The notes: generated by a model from the letters alone, not told the origin. A stretch of DNA of 35,183 bases from Phycicoccus sonneratiae (GCF_016887965.1 NZ_JAFDVD010000019.1:1-35183); one strand, 5' to 3'; counted from the first letter of the stretch, positions 7,410 to 15,834 are shown. A program made the numbers and translations.

Positions 7410-8747
7410 GTGGGTGCGGTCCTGTGCGTCGACGTCGGCTCGACGTTCACCAAGGCGCTGCTCGTCGGCGACGACGGCGCCGTCCTCGGCAAGGCCTCGC
7501 ACCCCACCACGGTCGGCACCGACGTCATGGACGGCGTCGACGCCGTGCGGGACGAGCTGCGCGCCACCGCCCCAGCCTCCGCGCCGGACGCACCGCAGGC
7601 CACCCTCCTCTGCTCCAGCGCCGGCGGCGGGCTGCGCCTCGCCGTCGTCGGCTACGAGCGGGAGGTGACGGCCGAGGCCGGCTTCCGGGTCGGGCTCTCG
7701 GCCGGCGCCCGGGTCGTCCACGTGACCTCCGGCCCGATGACCGGCCCGGACGTCCGAGCCCTGCGCGCCGCCCGCCCCGACCTCGTCCTCCTCGTCGGCG
7801 GCACCGACGGCGGCAACGCCGACGTCCTCCGGCACAACGCCCGTCGGCTGGCCCGCGCCCGCCTCACCCCGCCGGTCGTCGTCGCCGGCAACGCCGACGC
7901 CGCCGACGAGGTGGCCGCCGAGCTCGCCGCCACCGCCCGCCGCCACGTCGTCACCGCCAACGTCCTGCCCCGGATCGGCGAGGTCGCCCCCGAGGCGGCC
8001 CGCGCCGCCATCCGCGAGGTGTTCCTCACCCACGTCATCGGGGGCAAGGGCCTGTCGCGGGGCCGGGGGTTCACCGAGCTCGTCCGGGCCGCGACGCCGG
8101 ACGCCGTGCTGCGCGGCGTCGAGGTGCTCGCCGAAACCCGGGGCGAGGACGTCCTCGTCGTCGACGTCGGGGGAGCCACGACCGACGTGTACTCGGTCAT
8201 CACGCCCCAGGGCGAGGACGCGACCATCCACCGCGAGGTCGTCGGCACCGTCTGGCACGCCCGGACCGTCGAGGCCGACCTCGGGATGCGCTGGAACGCC
8301 GAGGGCGTGCTCGAGGCCGCACACCGGGAGCGGCTCGCCCTCCCACCGACGCTGCCCGCCCACGCCGCCCGCGTCGTCGCCGACGCCGGGTTCGTCGCCA
8401 CGAGCCCCGGCGACTGGGCCGCCGAGGAGGCCCTCGCCGGCGCCGCCGTGACGGTGGCCCTGCGCCGCCACGGCCGTCCGGCACCGGGGGAGCGGCCCCG
8501 GCCGCTGGCCGACGTGGGCCTCGTCGTCGGTTCCGGCGGCGTGCTGCGCCACGCGGCCCCCGACGCCGCCGCCCGGGTCCTCGCCCCCGCCCTCACCGAC
8601 CACGCCGGCGGCTGGCGGGTGCCCGACCGGGCCACCGCCGTCGTCGACCGCGACTACGTGCTCTTCGCCGTCGGCCTGCTCGCCGACACCGACCCGGCCC
8701 GCGCCCGCGCCCTGGCCGCCTCCCTGGGGGCCGGGGAAACCGGGTGA
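7410..8747 (+). CDS. GlmL/MutL-like ASKHA protein (glutamate mutase-associated)
   Basis: A 445-residue protein with two actin-like ATPase halves. The first phosphate loop is LCVDVGSTFTKALLV (about 4-18), the second is VLVVDVGGATTDVYSV in the middle. LVLLVGGTDGGNADVL and NVLPRIGE match the MutL/GlmL family, whose genes usually sit with coenzyme B12-dependent glutamate mutase or ornithine aminomutase; the protein is thought to act as a chaperone or reactivase. Here neither mutase subunit is present: the neighbours are a dioxygenase and an ABC exporter. Start GTG 7410 was chosen because the ASKHA core begins at once and TAGGGT sits 8 nt upstream. Longer in-frame sequence runs back through repeat array A and is not credible. 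Confidence 0.8.
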   Translation: MGAVLCVDVGSTFTKALLVGDDGAVLGKASHPTTVGTDVMDGVDAVRDELRATAPASAPDAPQATLLCSSAGGGLRLAVVGYEREVTAEAGFRVGLSAGARVVHVTSGPMTGPDVRALRAARPDLVLLVGGTDGGNADVLRHNARRLARARLTPPVVVAGNADAADEVAAELAATARRHVVTANVLPRIGEVAPEAARAAIREVFLTHVIGGKGLSRGRGFTELVRAATPDAVLRGVEVLAETRGEDVLVVDVGGATTDVYSVITPQGEDATIHREVVGTVWHARTVEADLGMRWNAEGVLEAAHRERLALPPTLPAHAARVVADAGFVATSPGDWAAEEALAGAAVTVALRRHGRPAPGERPRPLADVGLVVGSGGVLRHAAPDAAARVLAPALTDHAGGWRVPDRATAVVDRDYVLFAVGLLADTDPARARALAASLGAGETG

Positions 8748-8766
8748 CCCTGTCGGCGGTCCGGTC

Positions 8767-8772
8767 TAGCGT
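8767..8772 (+). promoter_or_regulatory. Putative -10 (TAGCGT) of the ABC exporter operon
   Basis: TAGCGT ends 6 nt before the ATG at 8779, the same spacing as at several other genes here. It implies a leaderless transcript. Confidence 0.55.
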
Positions 8773-8778
8773 GCAGGT

Positions 8779-9774
8779 ATGAGTGGAGCACCCGCCATCG
8801 AGGCCGTCGACCTCGTCAAGCGCTTCGGCGACTTCACGGCCGTCGACGGCGTGAGCTTCTCGGTCCCGGAGGGCACCGTCTTCTCGATGCTCGGGCCCAA
8901 CGGCGCCGGCAAGACCACGACGGTGCGGATGATGACCACCCTCTCGCGCCCCACGAGCGGCACCGGCCGGGTCGCCGGGCTCGACGTCGTCCGCGACGCC
9001 GACGCCGTCCGTCAGCGGATGGGGCTCACCGCGCAGTCGGCCACCGTCGACGAGCTGCTCACCGGCCGCGAGAACCTCCGGCTCGTCGGCGACCTCTACG
9101 GCCTCGACCGCCCCACCGTCCGCCGTGTCGCCGACGAGCTCCTCGAGCGGTTCTCCCTCGACGAGGCCGGCGACAAGGTGGTCAAGGAGTACTCCGGCGG
9201 GATGCGCCGGCGCCTCGACCTCGCCGCGAGCCTCGTCGCCACCCCACCGGTCCTCTTCCTCGACGAGCCCACCACCGGCCTCGACCCGCGCAGCCGCGTC
9301 GAGCTGTGGGGCGTCCTGCGCGACCTCGTCCGCGACGGCACGACGCTCTTCCTCACGACGCAGTACCTCGACGAGGCCGACCAGCTCGCCGACCGCATCG
9401 TCGTCGTCGACCACGGCCGGGTCATCGCCGACGGCACGCCCCTCGAGCTCAAGGACCGCTCGGGACGCGCCAGCCTCGTCGTCGCCGTCAGCCGCGGTGA
9501 CGAGGTCCGCGCCGCCGAGGAGATCGTCCGCAGCGAGGTCGGCGAGCTGCACGTCGACCCCGACGCCCGGCGCATCACCGCCCCCGCCGAGGGCGTCGCC
9601 GCGCTCACCCGCATCGCGGCCCGGCTCGACGAGGCCGGCATCGAGCTCGACGACATCGGCCTCCAGCGGCCCAGCCTCGACGACGTCTTCCTCCACCTCA
9701 CCGGCCACCGGGCCGAGGAGACCGCCGACGCCCCCGCCGCCGTTCCCGCCGAGGCCGAGGAGGCCGTCCGATGA
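8779..9774 (+). CDS. ABC exporter ATP-binding subunit, DrrA type
   Basis: A 331-residue cytosolic ATPase. Walker A GPNGAGKTT (about 39-47), the Q-loop in GLTAQSATV, the ABC signature YSGGM (138-142), Walker B VLFLDEP (158-164) and the switch histidine region replaced by LTTQYLDEADQLADR, all as in the DrrA daunorubicin-resistance subfamily. The C-terminal regulatory domain (about 220-310) ends in LQRPSLDDVFLHLTGH, the DrrA signature end. It overlaps the permease gene by ATGA, so the pair is one operon and should form a 2+2 exporter. The exported compound is unknown. With PhzF downstream, a secondary-metabolite or toxin-export role is possible but not shown. Confidence 0.93.
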   Translation: MSGAPAIEAVDLVKRFGDFTAVDGVSFSVPEGTVFSMLGPNGAGKTTTVRMMTTLSRPTSGTGRVAGLDVVRDADAVRQRMGLTAQSATVDELLTGRENLRLVGDLYGLDRPTVRRVADELLERFSLDEAGDKVVKEYSGGMRRRLDLAASLVATPPVLFLDEPTTGLDPRSRVELWGVLRDLVRDGTTLFLTTQYLDEADQLADRIVVVDHGRVIADGTPLELKDRSGRASLVVAVSRGDEVRAAEEIVRSEVGELHVDPDARRITAPAEGVAALTRIAARLDEAGIELDDIGLQRPSLDDVFLHLTGHRAEETADAPAAVPAEAEEAVR

Positions 9775-10613
9775 CCACCGCGCAGGAGCACTTCCACGCC
9801 GTCCACACCACCGCCGGCCGCCCCAACCCGGCCCGGCAGGTCTGGGCCCTGGTGCGGCGCAACCTCACCCACATCAAGCGCCAGCCCGAGATGCTCACCG
9901 ACGTCACCATCCAGCCGGTGATGTTCGTCCTGCTCTTCGCGTTCGTCTTCGGCGGCTCGATCGCCATCCCCGGTGTCGACTACAAGGAGTGGCTGCTGCC
10001 GGGGATCATGGCCCAGACGATGACCTTCAGCGCGTTCATCGTCGCCATCGGCCTCAACACCGACCTCGGCAAGGGCATCGTCGACCGGTTCCGGTCCCTG
10101 CCCATCGGGCGCTCGTCGGTGGTCGTCGCCCGCAGCGTGTCGAGCATCATCCACTCGATGATCGGCATCGTCGTCATGTCGGTCACCGGCCTCTTCGTCG
10201 GCTGGGGCATCCACGAGGGTGTGCTGCGCGGGCTCGCCGGCTACGGGCTGCTCGTCCTCTTCGGGTTCGCGATGATCTGGGTCGGCATCCTCTTCGGCTC
10301 GGCGCTGCGGTCGGTCGAGGCCGTGCAGGGCGTCATGTTCACGACCGTCTTCCCCATCACCTTCCTCTCCAACGCCTTCGCCCGCACCGACGTCATGCCC
10401 GACTGGCTGCGCTTCCTCGCCGAGTGGAACCCGATCAGCGCGCTCGTCCAGGCGCTGCGTGAGCTGTGGGGCAACGACGGCATCCCGCTGCGTGAGGGCG
10501 CCGCCCTGCCGCTGCAGCACCCGGTCCTCACGACGGTCATCTGGGCGGTCGGGCTCTCCGCCGTGCTGGCGCCGCTCGCCGTCCGGGCCTTCGTGGCGCG
10601 CACCAACGACTGA
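9771..10613 (+). CDS. ABC-2 type permease, DrrB type
   Basis: A 280-residue membrane subunit with about six hydrophobic segments and a cytosolic N-terminus (ALVRRNLTHIKRQPE before TM1), the layout of DrrB-like ABC-2 permeases. The conserved region around LLPGIMAQTMTFSAF and DRFRSLPIGRSSVV is typical. WNPISALVQALRELW lies in the last extracellular loop region. Its ATG overlaps the ATPase stop (ATGA, 9771-9774), which supports translational coupling and a shared exporter complex. Confidence 0.92.
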   Translation: MTTAQEHFHAVHTTAGRPNPARQVWALVRRNLTHIKRQPEMLTDVTIQPVMFVLLFAFVFGGSIAIPGVDYKEWLLPGIMAQTMTFSAFIVAIGLNTDLGKGIVDRFRSLPIGRSSVVVARSVSSIIHSMIGIVVMSVTGLFVGWGIHEGVLRGLAGYGLLVLFGFAMIWVGILFGSALRSVEAVQGVMFTTVFPITFLSNAFARTDVMPDWLRFLAEWNPISALVQALRELWGNDGIPLREGAALPLQHPVLTTVIWAVGLSAVLAPLAVRAFVARTND

Positions 10614-10635
10614 CCGCGCCCCCGCCCCGGCGTGC

Positions 10636-10641
10636 TTCGAT
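10636..10641 (+). promoter_or_regulatory. Weak -10-like hexamer (TTCGAT) before the PhzF gene
   Basis: TTCGAT ends 6 nt before the ATG at 10648. It lacks the key A at position 2, so it is weak. The spacing matches other leaderless candidates here; transcription from the exporter operon is the alternative. Confidence 0.3.
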
Positions 10642-10647
10642 GGCGCC

Positions 10648-11499
10648 ATGACCGCCGTGCGCCTCGTCGACGTCTTCTCCGACCGCCCGTTCCGGGGCAA
10701 CGCCCTCGCCGTCCTCCACGACGCCGACGACCTCACCGACGAGGAGATGCTCGCCGTCGCGCGGTGGACCAACCTCTCGGAGACCACCTTCCTCCTCGCC
10801 CCCACCGACCCCGGCGCCGACTACCGGGTGCGCATCTGGACCATCGGCGGCGAGCTGCCGTTCGCCGGCCACCCGACCCTCGGCAGCGCGCACGCGTGGC
10901 TCGAGGCCGGGGGCGCGCCGCAGCGCGACGGGGTGGTCGTCCAGGAGTGCGGTGCCGGGCTCGTCGAGGTGCGCCGCGACGACGGGCGGCTGCGGTTCGC
11001 CGCGCCCCCGCTGCGCCGCTCGGGGCCGGTCGACCCGGCCGAGCTCGAGCGGGTCGTCGCGGCCCTGCGCCTCGACCCGGCCGACGTCCTCGAGGCGGCG
11101 TGGGTCGACAACGGACCCGGATGGCTCGGCCTGCTGCTGCGGTCCCCCGAGGCGGTGCTGGCCGCCGACCCCGACCGGGTCCGGGCCTCGGGGATGAAGG
11201 TGGGCCTCGCCGGCCGGTACACGGACGGCGAGCGCGACGACGGCGTCGCGCTCGAGGTGCGCGCCTTCTACTCCGACGACCGGGACTTCGGCGAGGACCC
11301 CGTCACCGGCAGCCTCAACGCCGGCCTCGCCCAGTGGCTGGTCCCCGCCGGCCACCTGCCGGAGCGGTACGTGGCCGCGCAGGGCACGGTCATCGGCCGC
11401 GAGGGCCGGGTGCACGTCGCGGTCGAGGACGGTGTCACCTGGGTCGGCGGCGCGACGCACACCCTCGTCGCCGGCGAGCGCCCCGCATCCATCCACTGA
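10648..11499 (+). CDS. PhzF family isomerase/epimerase-like protein
   Basis: A 283-residue protein of the PhzF/diaminopimelate epimerase-like fold (two similar halves). The catalytic glutamate falls at residue 45 in NLSETTFLL, as in PhzF. Family motifs PFRGNALAV, PFAGHPTLGSAHAWL and, in the second half, EDPVTGSLNAGLAQWL are intact. Members act on varied small molecules, and most are not phenazine enzymes. No other phenazine gene is present, so the substrate is unknown. It lies 34 bp after the ABC permease and could be co-transcribed. Its stop codon touches a large hairpin. Confidence 0.9.
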   Translation: MTAVRLVDVFSDRPFRGNALAVLHDADDLTDEEMLAVARWTNLSETTFLLAPTDPGADYRVRIWTIGGELPFAGHPTLGSAHAWLEAGGAPQRDGVVVQECGAGLVEVRRDDGRLRFAAPPLRRSGPVDPAELERVVAALRLDPADVLEAAWVDNGPGWLGLLLRSPEAVLAADPDRVRASGMKVGLAGRYTDGERDDGVALEVRAFYSDDRDFGEDPVTGSLNAGLAQWLVPAGHLPERYVAAQGTVIGREGRVHVAVEDGVTWVGGATHTLVAGERPASIH

Positions 11500-11559
11500 G
11501 TGCGCAGAACCCACCTCGACGGGCCTCCGCGAAGGTCCCTCGGGTGGGTTCTGGGCACT
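11499..11559. terminator. Large hairpin between convergent phzF-like gene and greA
   Basis: AGTGCGCAGAACCCACC (11499-11515) pairs with 11543-11559 in 16 of 17 positions. The 27-nt loop holds a second small stem (GGGCCT with AAGGTCCC). It starts on the last base of the phzF-like stop codon and lies upstream of the greA stop, so it can serve both strands. Confidence 0.75.
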
Positions 11560-11592
11560 GGGTGGGCCGGGTCGGCCCGGCGCCGGGAGGGG

Positions 11593-12081
11593 TCAGCCGG
11601 TGTAGGGCGTGGCCTTGAGGATCTTGACCTCGATCTGCTTGCCGTTCGGCGCCTCGTAGGAGACGGTGTCGCCGACCTTGTGGCCGTTGACGGCCGCGCC
11701 GATGGGGGACTTCTCGGAGAAGACCTGCATCGAGGAGTCGGTGATCTCGCGGGACCCGAGGAGGAACTCCTCCTCGTCGCCGAACATGTCGACGGTGACG
11801 ATCATGCCGGGCTCGACGATGCCGTTGTCCTTGGGCGTCTCGCCGATGACGGCGTTCTCGAGGAGCTGGGTCAGCTGGCGGATGCGGGCCTCCATCTTGC
11901 CCTGCTCCTCCTTGGCCGCGTGGTAGCCGCCGTTCTCCTTGAGGTCGCCCTCCTCGCGCGCCGCCTCGATCTTCTTGGCGATCTCGGTGCGCCCGGGGCC
12001 GGTCATCTCCTCGAGCTCGCCCTTGAGCCGGTCGTACGCGGCCTGGGTGAGGAAGCTCTGGTTGGTCGTCGTCTCGGACAC
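11593..12081 (-). CDS. greA: Transcription elongation factor GreA
   Basis: A 162-residue factor that enters the RNA polymerase secondary channel and stimulates cleavage of backtracked RNA. The N-terminal coiled coil (about 12-80) carries the acidic tip in EEGDLKENGGYHAAKEEQ. The C-terminal FKBP-like domain includes SPIGAAVNGHKVGDTV. The start is GTG at 12081, with AGGAG about 10 nt upstream. Length is standard for the family. It is followed by the hairpin at 11499-11559 and preceded, on the same strand, by the DUF4307 gene with a 176-bp gap. Confidence 0.96.
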   Translation of the reverse strand: MSETTTNQSFLTQAAYDRLKGELEEMTGPGRTEIAKKIEAAREEGDLKENGGYHAAKEEQGKMEARIRQLTQLLENAVIGETPKDNGIVEPGMIVTVDMFGDEEEFLLGSREITDSSMQVFSEKSPIGAAVNGHKVGDTVSYEAPNGKQIEVKILKATPYTG

Positions 12082-12162
12082 GGGTGATCAGCTCCTGCGG
12101 TACGTGGGCGCCGGACCCTCGCGGGGAGCGCCGAGGGTGCTACGGCAACGGGCCCGGGGCCG

Positions 12163-12181
12163 ACCGCTGTGGCTCAGCGGT
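12163..12181. other. Small hairpin in the greA leader
   Basis: ACCGCTG (12163-12169) pairs perfectly with CAGCGGT (12175-12181) over a 5-nt loop. It would lie in the greA 5' leader if transcription starts near 12207. No known leader motif is recognised. Confidence 0.4.
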
Positions 12182-12213
12182 GCGTCGGACCCAGACCCGA
12201 ACGTGAAGCGACC

Positions 12214-12219
12214 AGTCTA
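12214..12219 (-). promoter_or_regulatory. Putative -10 (TAGACT) for greA
   Basis: TAGACT on the minus strand would start a transcript with an untranslated leader of about 125 nt before the GTG at 12081. No good -35 is seen. Confidence 0.4.
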
Positions 12220-12257
12220 GCAACGCCGGCCCCGGGAAGCACATCCGTTCCCACAGG

Positions 12258-12635
12258 TCAGCCCCTGGGAGCCACCCGCGTGCACGACTCGACGACGCCC
12301 GTGACGGCCCGCGCGCTGGTGCGCACCTCGACGACGCGGTGGACGACCGCCGGCCCCGTGGCGGGGACGTCGTCGGAGACCACGCCGACCCGGCCCTTGC
12401 TGCCGTCGAGGGCGCTGACCCGGCAGGTGACCGCCGTCCCCTCGGGCCGGGCAAGGTCGTAGCCGACCCGGGTCAAGGCGTCGGACTCGACCTGGTAGCC
12501 GGTGACGGTCGGCACCACCTGGCCCGACGTCGTCGTCCACCCGTACCAGGCGACGACGGCCACGGCGGCGAGCACGGCGAGCAGCGCGGCGCCGGCGCGG
12601 CGGCCGGACGGGGTCCGCAGGTCGGGCAGGCGCAT
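12258..12635 (-). CDS. DUF4307 family membrane protein
   Basis: A 125-residue protein with one N-terminal membrane segment (about 15-33) preceded by a basic stretch, and an extracytoplasmic domain containing a cysteine in VTCRV and one near the end in ESCTRV. These and the position between greA and mca match the actinobacterial DUF4307 family. Function is unknown. A GAGGAGC ribosome binding site precedes the ATG at 12635. It is divergent from mca. Confidence 0.85.
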   Translation of the reverse strand: MRLPDLRTPSGRRAGAALLAVLAAVAVVAWYGWTTTSGQVVPTVTGYQVESDALTRVGYDLARPEGTAVTCRVSALDGSKGRVGVVSDDVPATGPAVVHRVVEVRTSARAVTGVVESCTRVAPRG

Positions 12636-12724
12636 GGTGCTCCTCGGAGGGTCTTCGGACAGTGAGAGGATGGGACCCGCTCATTCTCGGGTACGCCCGA
12701 CACCTCCGCACCGAAGGGTCCTCC

Positions 12725-13663
12725 ATGTCCGAACGCCTCCGGCTGATGTGCGTCCACGCGCACCCGGACGACGAGTCGAGCAAGGGCGCGGCGACGATGG
12801 CCAAGTACGTCGACGCCGGCCACGAGGTCCTCGTCGTCTCCTGCACGGGAGGCGAACGGGGAGACATCCTCAACCCCCGCCTCAAGGACGACATCCACAT
12901 CCTGCGCGACCTCGCGCAGGTGCGCCGCGACGAGATGGCCCGCGCGCAGGAGATCCTCGGCGTGCAGCACACCTGGCTCGGCTTCGTCGACTCCGGCCTG
13001 CCCGAGGGTGACCCGCTGCCGCCGCTGCCCGAGGGCTGCTTCGCGCTCGAGCCGCTCGAGGTCACCACCGAGGCGCTCGTCCGGGAGATCCGGCGGTTCC
13101 GCCCGCACGTCGTCACGACCTACGACGAGAACGGCGGGTACCCCCACCCCGACCACATCATGTGCCACGACGTCTCGGTCGCGGCCTTCGAGGCGGCGGG
13201 CGACCCGGCTCGCTTCCCCGACGCAGGCACGGCCTGGCAGCCGCTCAAGCTCTACTACAACCAGACCTTCAGCCGGGCCCGCATCGAGGCCTTCCACGAG
13301 GCGCTCACCGCCCTCGGCGAGGAGAGCCCGTACGCGGAGTGGCTCGAGAACTGGGACCGCACCGACCGGGTCGTCACCACGCGGGTCGAGTGCTCGGCCT
13401 GGTACGACCGCCGCGACGCCGCCCTGCTCGCGCACGCCACCCAGGTCGACCCCGACGGCACGTGGTTCCGGGTGCCGCGCGAGGTGCAGGCCCGGGTCTG
13501 GCCGATCGAGGAGTACGAGCTCGCCGCGTCGTTCGTCGAGGTGCCCGACGACGAGGACGACCTCTTCGCCGGCCTGCCCGCCGACGTCGAGGGCGCCGAC
13601 GCCCTCGCCACCTCGGGCGAGCTCCCCCTCGTCCACGACACCCGAACGGAGCGTGCGGCGTGA
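12725..13663 (+). CDS. mca: Mycothiol S-conjugate amidase
   Basis: A 312-residue zinc hydrolase of the LmbE/PIG-L fold. It cleaves mycothiol S-conjugates to a mercapturic acid and GlcN-inositol, allowing toxin export. The zinc motif AHPDDE places His13, Asp15 (base) and Asp16; the third ligand is in HPDH near residue 144. [11 protein letters not shown] and [11 protein letters not shown]-type segments match Mca rather than the deacetylase MshB, as does the length. The ATG at 12725 begins just before the core; longer in-frame sequence is non-conserved. The stop overlaps the next gene by GTGA. It shows that the host makes mycothiol. Confidence 0.95.
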   Translation: MSERLRLMCVHAHPDDESSKGAATMAKYVDAGHEVLVVSCTGGERGDILNPRLKDDIHILRDLAQVRRDEMARAQEILGVQHTWLGFVDSGLPEGDPLPPLPEGCFALEPLEVTTEALVREIRRFRPHVVTTYDENGGYPHPDHIMCHDVSVAAFEAAGDPARFPDAGTAWQPLKLYYNQTFSRARIEAFHEALTALGEESPYAEWLENWDRTDRVVTTRVECSAWYDRRDAALLAHATQVDPDGTWFRVPREVQARVWPIEEYELAASFVEVPDDEDDLFAGLPADVEGADALATSGELPLVHDTRTERAA

Positions 13664-13914
13664 ACGACTCCCCGCCCGACGTCTCGACCGGCTTCCTCGC
13701 CTTCCTCGCCTTCGCGTTCCTCGCGCTGGCGCTCTGGTTCCTCATGCGGAACATGAACGCGCGGATGCGCCGGATGTCCTACCGCCAGCAACGGGCCCAC
13801 CGCGGCAAGGACGACCCGCAGGCCGGCCCGGACGACGTCGACGACGCGCCCGGTGCGGACCCCGGCCCGGCGGGCGGCGGAGGTCCCGGCAGCGGCGGAG
13901 GCAGCGGGGGCTGA
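13660..13914 (+). CDS. Small single-TM protein downstream of mca
   Basis: An 84-residue protein with a short polar N-terminus, one hydrophobic segment (about 11-30, [17 protein letters not shown]), a basic stretch [21 protein letters not shown] and an acidic-to-glycine-rich disordered tail. GTG at 13660 overlaps the mca stop, so it is probably translationally coupled. Similar small membrane proteins occur next to mca in other actinobacteria, including Mycobacterium. No function is assigned. Confidence 0.75.
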   Translation: MNDSPPDVSTGFLAFLAFAFLALALWFLMRNMNARMRRMSYRQQRAHRGKDDPQAGPDDVDDAPGADPGPAGGGGPGSGGGSGG

Positions 13915-13920
13915 CCCCGC
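13904..13920. terminator. Short hairpin between convergent genes
   Basis: GCGGGG (13904-13909) pairs with CCCCGC (13915-13920) over 5 nt and covers the stop codon at 13912-13914. A second short stem follows at 13921-13934. Only 11 bp separate the convergent genes here. Confidence 0.45.
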
Positions 13921-13925
13921 GCGGC

Positions 13926-14639
13926 TCAGGCCGCGGGGCCGGTGAGCGCGAGCGAGGCCGCCACGAAGTGGGCGGTGAACGCGAGCACGGTGAGGGCGTG
14001 GAAGACCTCGTGGAAACCGAACCAGCGCGGGGAGATGTTCGGCCGCTTGATGCCGTAGACCAGGGCCCCGAGGCTGTAGAGGACGCCGCCGACGACGACC
14101 CAGGCCATCACCGCGCCGCCGGCGTGCTGGAGCAGCGGGCCGAAGTAGAAGACGGCCACCCAGCCGAGCATCACGTAGACCGGGGTGTAGAGCCACCGCG
14201 GGGCGCCGGTCCAGAAGACGCGGAACAGCACGCCGAGGACCGCGCCGGTCCACACGATGACGAGCAGCGTGCGGGCCTGGTCGGCCGGCAGCAGCAGCGC
14301 GAACGGCGTGTAGCTGCCGGCGATGATGAGGAAGATGTTCGAGTGGTCGAGGCGGCGCAGGACGCCCCCGACCCGCGGCGACCACGTGCCGCGGTGGTAG
14401 ACCGCCGAGGTGCCGAAGAGCAGCACGGCCGTACCGGCGAACACCGCCGCCGAGACCTTGCCCTCGGTCGTCGAGGCGAGCACGACGAGGACCACGCCCG
14501 CGACGAGCGCGACGGGGGTCATCCCGGCGTGCAGCCAGCCGCGCAGGTGCGGCTTGACCTGCTGGAGGGCGGCCTCGACCCTGCTCTCGAGTGCTTCGAG
14601 GCGGCCCGGGTCGGGGGCGGTCGGCGGGTGCTCGTCCAT
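13926..14639 (-). CDS. Hemolysin III (PAQR/YqfA family) membrane protein
   Basis: A 237-residue protein with a 40-residue cytosolic N-terminus and seven hydrophobic segments. The PAQR metal-site motifs are intact: SAVYHRGTW near TM2, DHSNIFLIIAGSYTPF in TM3, and HEVFHALTVLAF near TM7. Family members are likely zinc-dependent membrane hydrolases; hemolysis itself is not established for most. The same gene sits between mca and the cis-prenyltransferase in Mycobacterium (Rv1085c). A perfect 20-bp palindrome covers its probable -10, so it is likely repressed by a DNA-binding dimer. Confidence 0.92.
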   Translation of the reverse strand: MDEHPPTAPDPGRLEALESRVEAALQQVKPHLRGWLHAGMTPVALVAGVVLVVLASTTEGKVSAAVFAGTAVLLFGTSAVYHRGTWSPRVGGVLRRLDHSNIFLIIAGSYTPFALLLPADQARTLLVIVWTGAVLGVLFRVFWTGAPRWLYTPVYVMLGWVAVFYFGPLLQHAGGAVMAWVVVGGVLYSLGALVYGIKRPNISPRWFGFHEVFHALTVLAFTAHFVAASLALTGPAA

Positions 14640-14650
14640 GTCGCGAGGGT

Positions 14651-14670
14651 AACCTACGCAACCGTAGGTT
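14651..14670. promoter_or_regulatory. 20-bp palindromic operator upstream of the hemolysin III gene
   Basis: AACCTACG, CAAC, CGTAGGTT: 8-bp arms match perfectly. On the minus strand the arm at 14651-14656 reads TAGGTT, a good -10 lying 11 nt before the ATG at 14639, so a bound regulator would occlude the promoter. No dedicated regulator gene is adjacent. Confidence 0.65.
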
Positions 14671-14777
14671 GACAGCCCGTCGACGCCTCCGCCGGGGTGA
14701 GCCCGAGCACGCCGCGCCCCGCGGCGGGGGTGCCGCGGCGCGCCGCGGCGCCGGGTCGCCGGCACCGTGACACGGAG

Positions 14778-14783
14778 TAGCGT
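14778..14783 (+). promoter_or_regulatory. Putative -10 (TAGCGT) of the cis-prenyltransferase gene
   Basis: TAGCGT would give a leader of about 55 nt, with GGGAGG upstream of the ATG at 14846. No -35 is evident. Confidence 0.4.
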
Positions 14784-14845
14784 GGACCGCGTCGTCCCGG
14801 ACCCCCGGGGTCGCGGCGGACGGAGCGCTCGGGAGGACGTGAGGC

Positions 14846-15610
14846 ATGCGGCGGCTCAGCGACGTCGTCTATGCGGCGTACGCCAAGCGGCTCGCCCGGC
14901 AGCTCGGGTCCGGACCCATCCCCCGCCACGTCGGGGTGCTCGTCGACGGCAACCGCCGCTGGGCGAAGCTGCGCGGGGCCGGGACCGAGGAGGGGCACCG
15001 GGCCGGCGCCGACAACATCCTCAACGTCCTCGCGTGGTGCGAGGAGGTCGGGGTCGAGGTCGTCACCCTCTGGCTGCTCTCCACCGACAACCTCAACCGT
15101 CCCGAGGGCGAGCTGCGGCCGCTGCTCGGCATCATCGAGGACTCCGTCGACGCCTTCGCCGCGACGATGCGCTGGCGGATCAACCCGGTCGGCGCCCTCG
15201 ACCTGCTGCCGGCCGCGACGGCCGAACGGCTCAAGGCCGCCGCCGAGCGCACGCGTGAGGTCGACGGGATGATCGTCAACGTCGCCGTGGGGTACGGCGG
15301 CCGGCGCGAGATCACCGACGCCGTCCGCAGCCTGCTCCAGGAGCACGCGACCCGCGGTACGAGCATCGAGGAGCTCGCCGAGCTCATCGACGTCGAGCAC
15401 ATCGCCGAGCACCTGTACACCAAGGGCCAGCCCGACCCCGACCTCGTCATCCGCACCTCGGGGGAGCAGCGGCTCTCGGGGTTCCTCCTCTGGCAGAGCG
15501 CGCACAGCGAGTTCTACTTCTGCGAGGCCTACTGGCCCGACTTCCGCAAGGTCGACTTCCTCCGGGCGCTGCGCGCCTACGGCGAGCGGCACCGCCGGTT
15601 CGGCACCTGA
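14846..15610 (+). CDS. uppS: Cis-prenyltransferase, short Z-farnesyl diphosphate synthase-like
   Basis: A 254-residue cytosolic enzyme of the undecaprenyl diphosphate synthase fold, adding isopentenyl units in cis. The catalytic aspartate is Asp34 in VLVDGNRRWAK. Conserved RTSGEQRLSGFLLWQSAHSEFYF and the tail FRKVDFLRALRAY are intact. The neighbourhood (hemolysin III before, phoH2 and coaA after) equals that of Rv1086, which makes Z,E-farnesyl diphosphate, so a short-chain product is likely. Product length cannot be fixed from sequence. The symbol is the family name; a long-chain role is the alternative. Confidence 0.9.
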   Translation: MRRLSDVVYAAYAKRLARQLGSGPIPRHVGVLVDGNRRWAKLRGAGTEEGHRAGADNILNVLAWCEEVGVEVVTLWLLSTDNLNRPEGELRPLLGIIEDSVDAFAATMRWRINPVGALDLLPAATAERLKAAAERTREVDGMIVNVAVGYGGRREITDAVRSLLQEHATRGTSIEELAELIDVEHIAEHLYTKGQPDPDLVIRTSGEQRLSGFLLWQSAHSEFYFCEAYWPDFRKVDFLRALRAYGERHRRFGT

Positions 15611-15792
15611 CGGCCGCGCCCGGGGCACGGCGCTGACCTGCGGCGCAGCGGATCGGCCGGGTCCCGGTCCGAAGGGGTGAGCCCTCCATGACGAACGGGT
15701 GAATTGCCGCCCCAGACGCACCACCAGTCACACCGGCCACAGGGGGCGCGACACGCCGGGCGGGCAATCCCGGGCCCCGGCGGGGGCGGTCG

Positions 15793-15798
15793 TAGCGT
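15793..15798 (+). promoter_or_regulatory. Putative -10 (TAGCGT) of phoH2
   Basis: TAGCGT lies in the 224-bp gap before phoH2 and would give a leader of about 30 nt carrying AGGAG at 15824-15828. Apart from this and weak GC-rich stems, nothing was recognised in the gap. Confidence 0.45.
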
Positions 15799-15834
15799 CG
15801 ATCCCACGCGACCTCCCCACCACCAGGAGCGACT

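Noticed and set aside
12669-13011. An overlapping ORF starting at ATG 12669, 6 nt after GACAGT
   Set aside because: It has the leaderless spacing but runs out of frame through mca and gives a low-complexity Arg/Pro translation.
15611-15834. PhoAT-like antitoxin gene before phoH2
   Set aside because: No small ORF with a credible start ends at or near the phoH2 start; the open frame there continues through phoH2 as a shadow.
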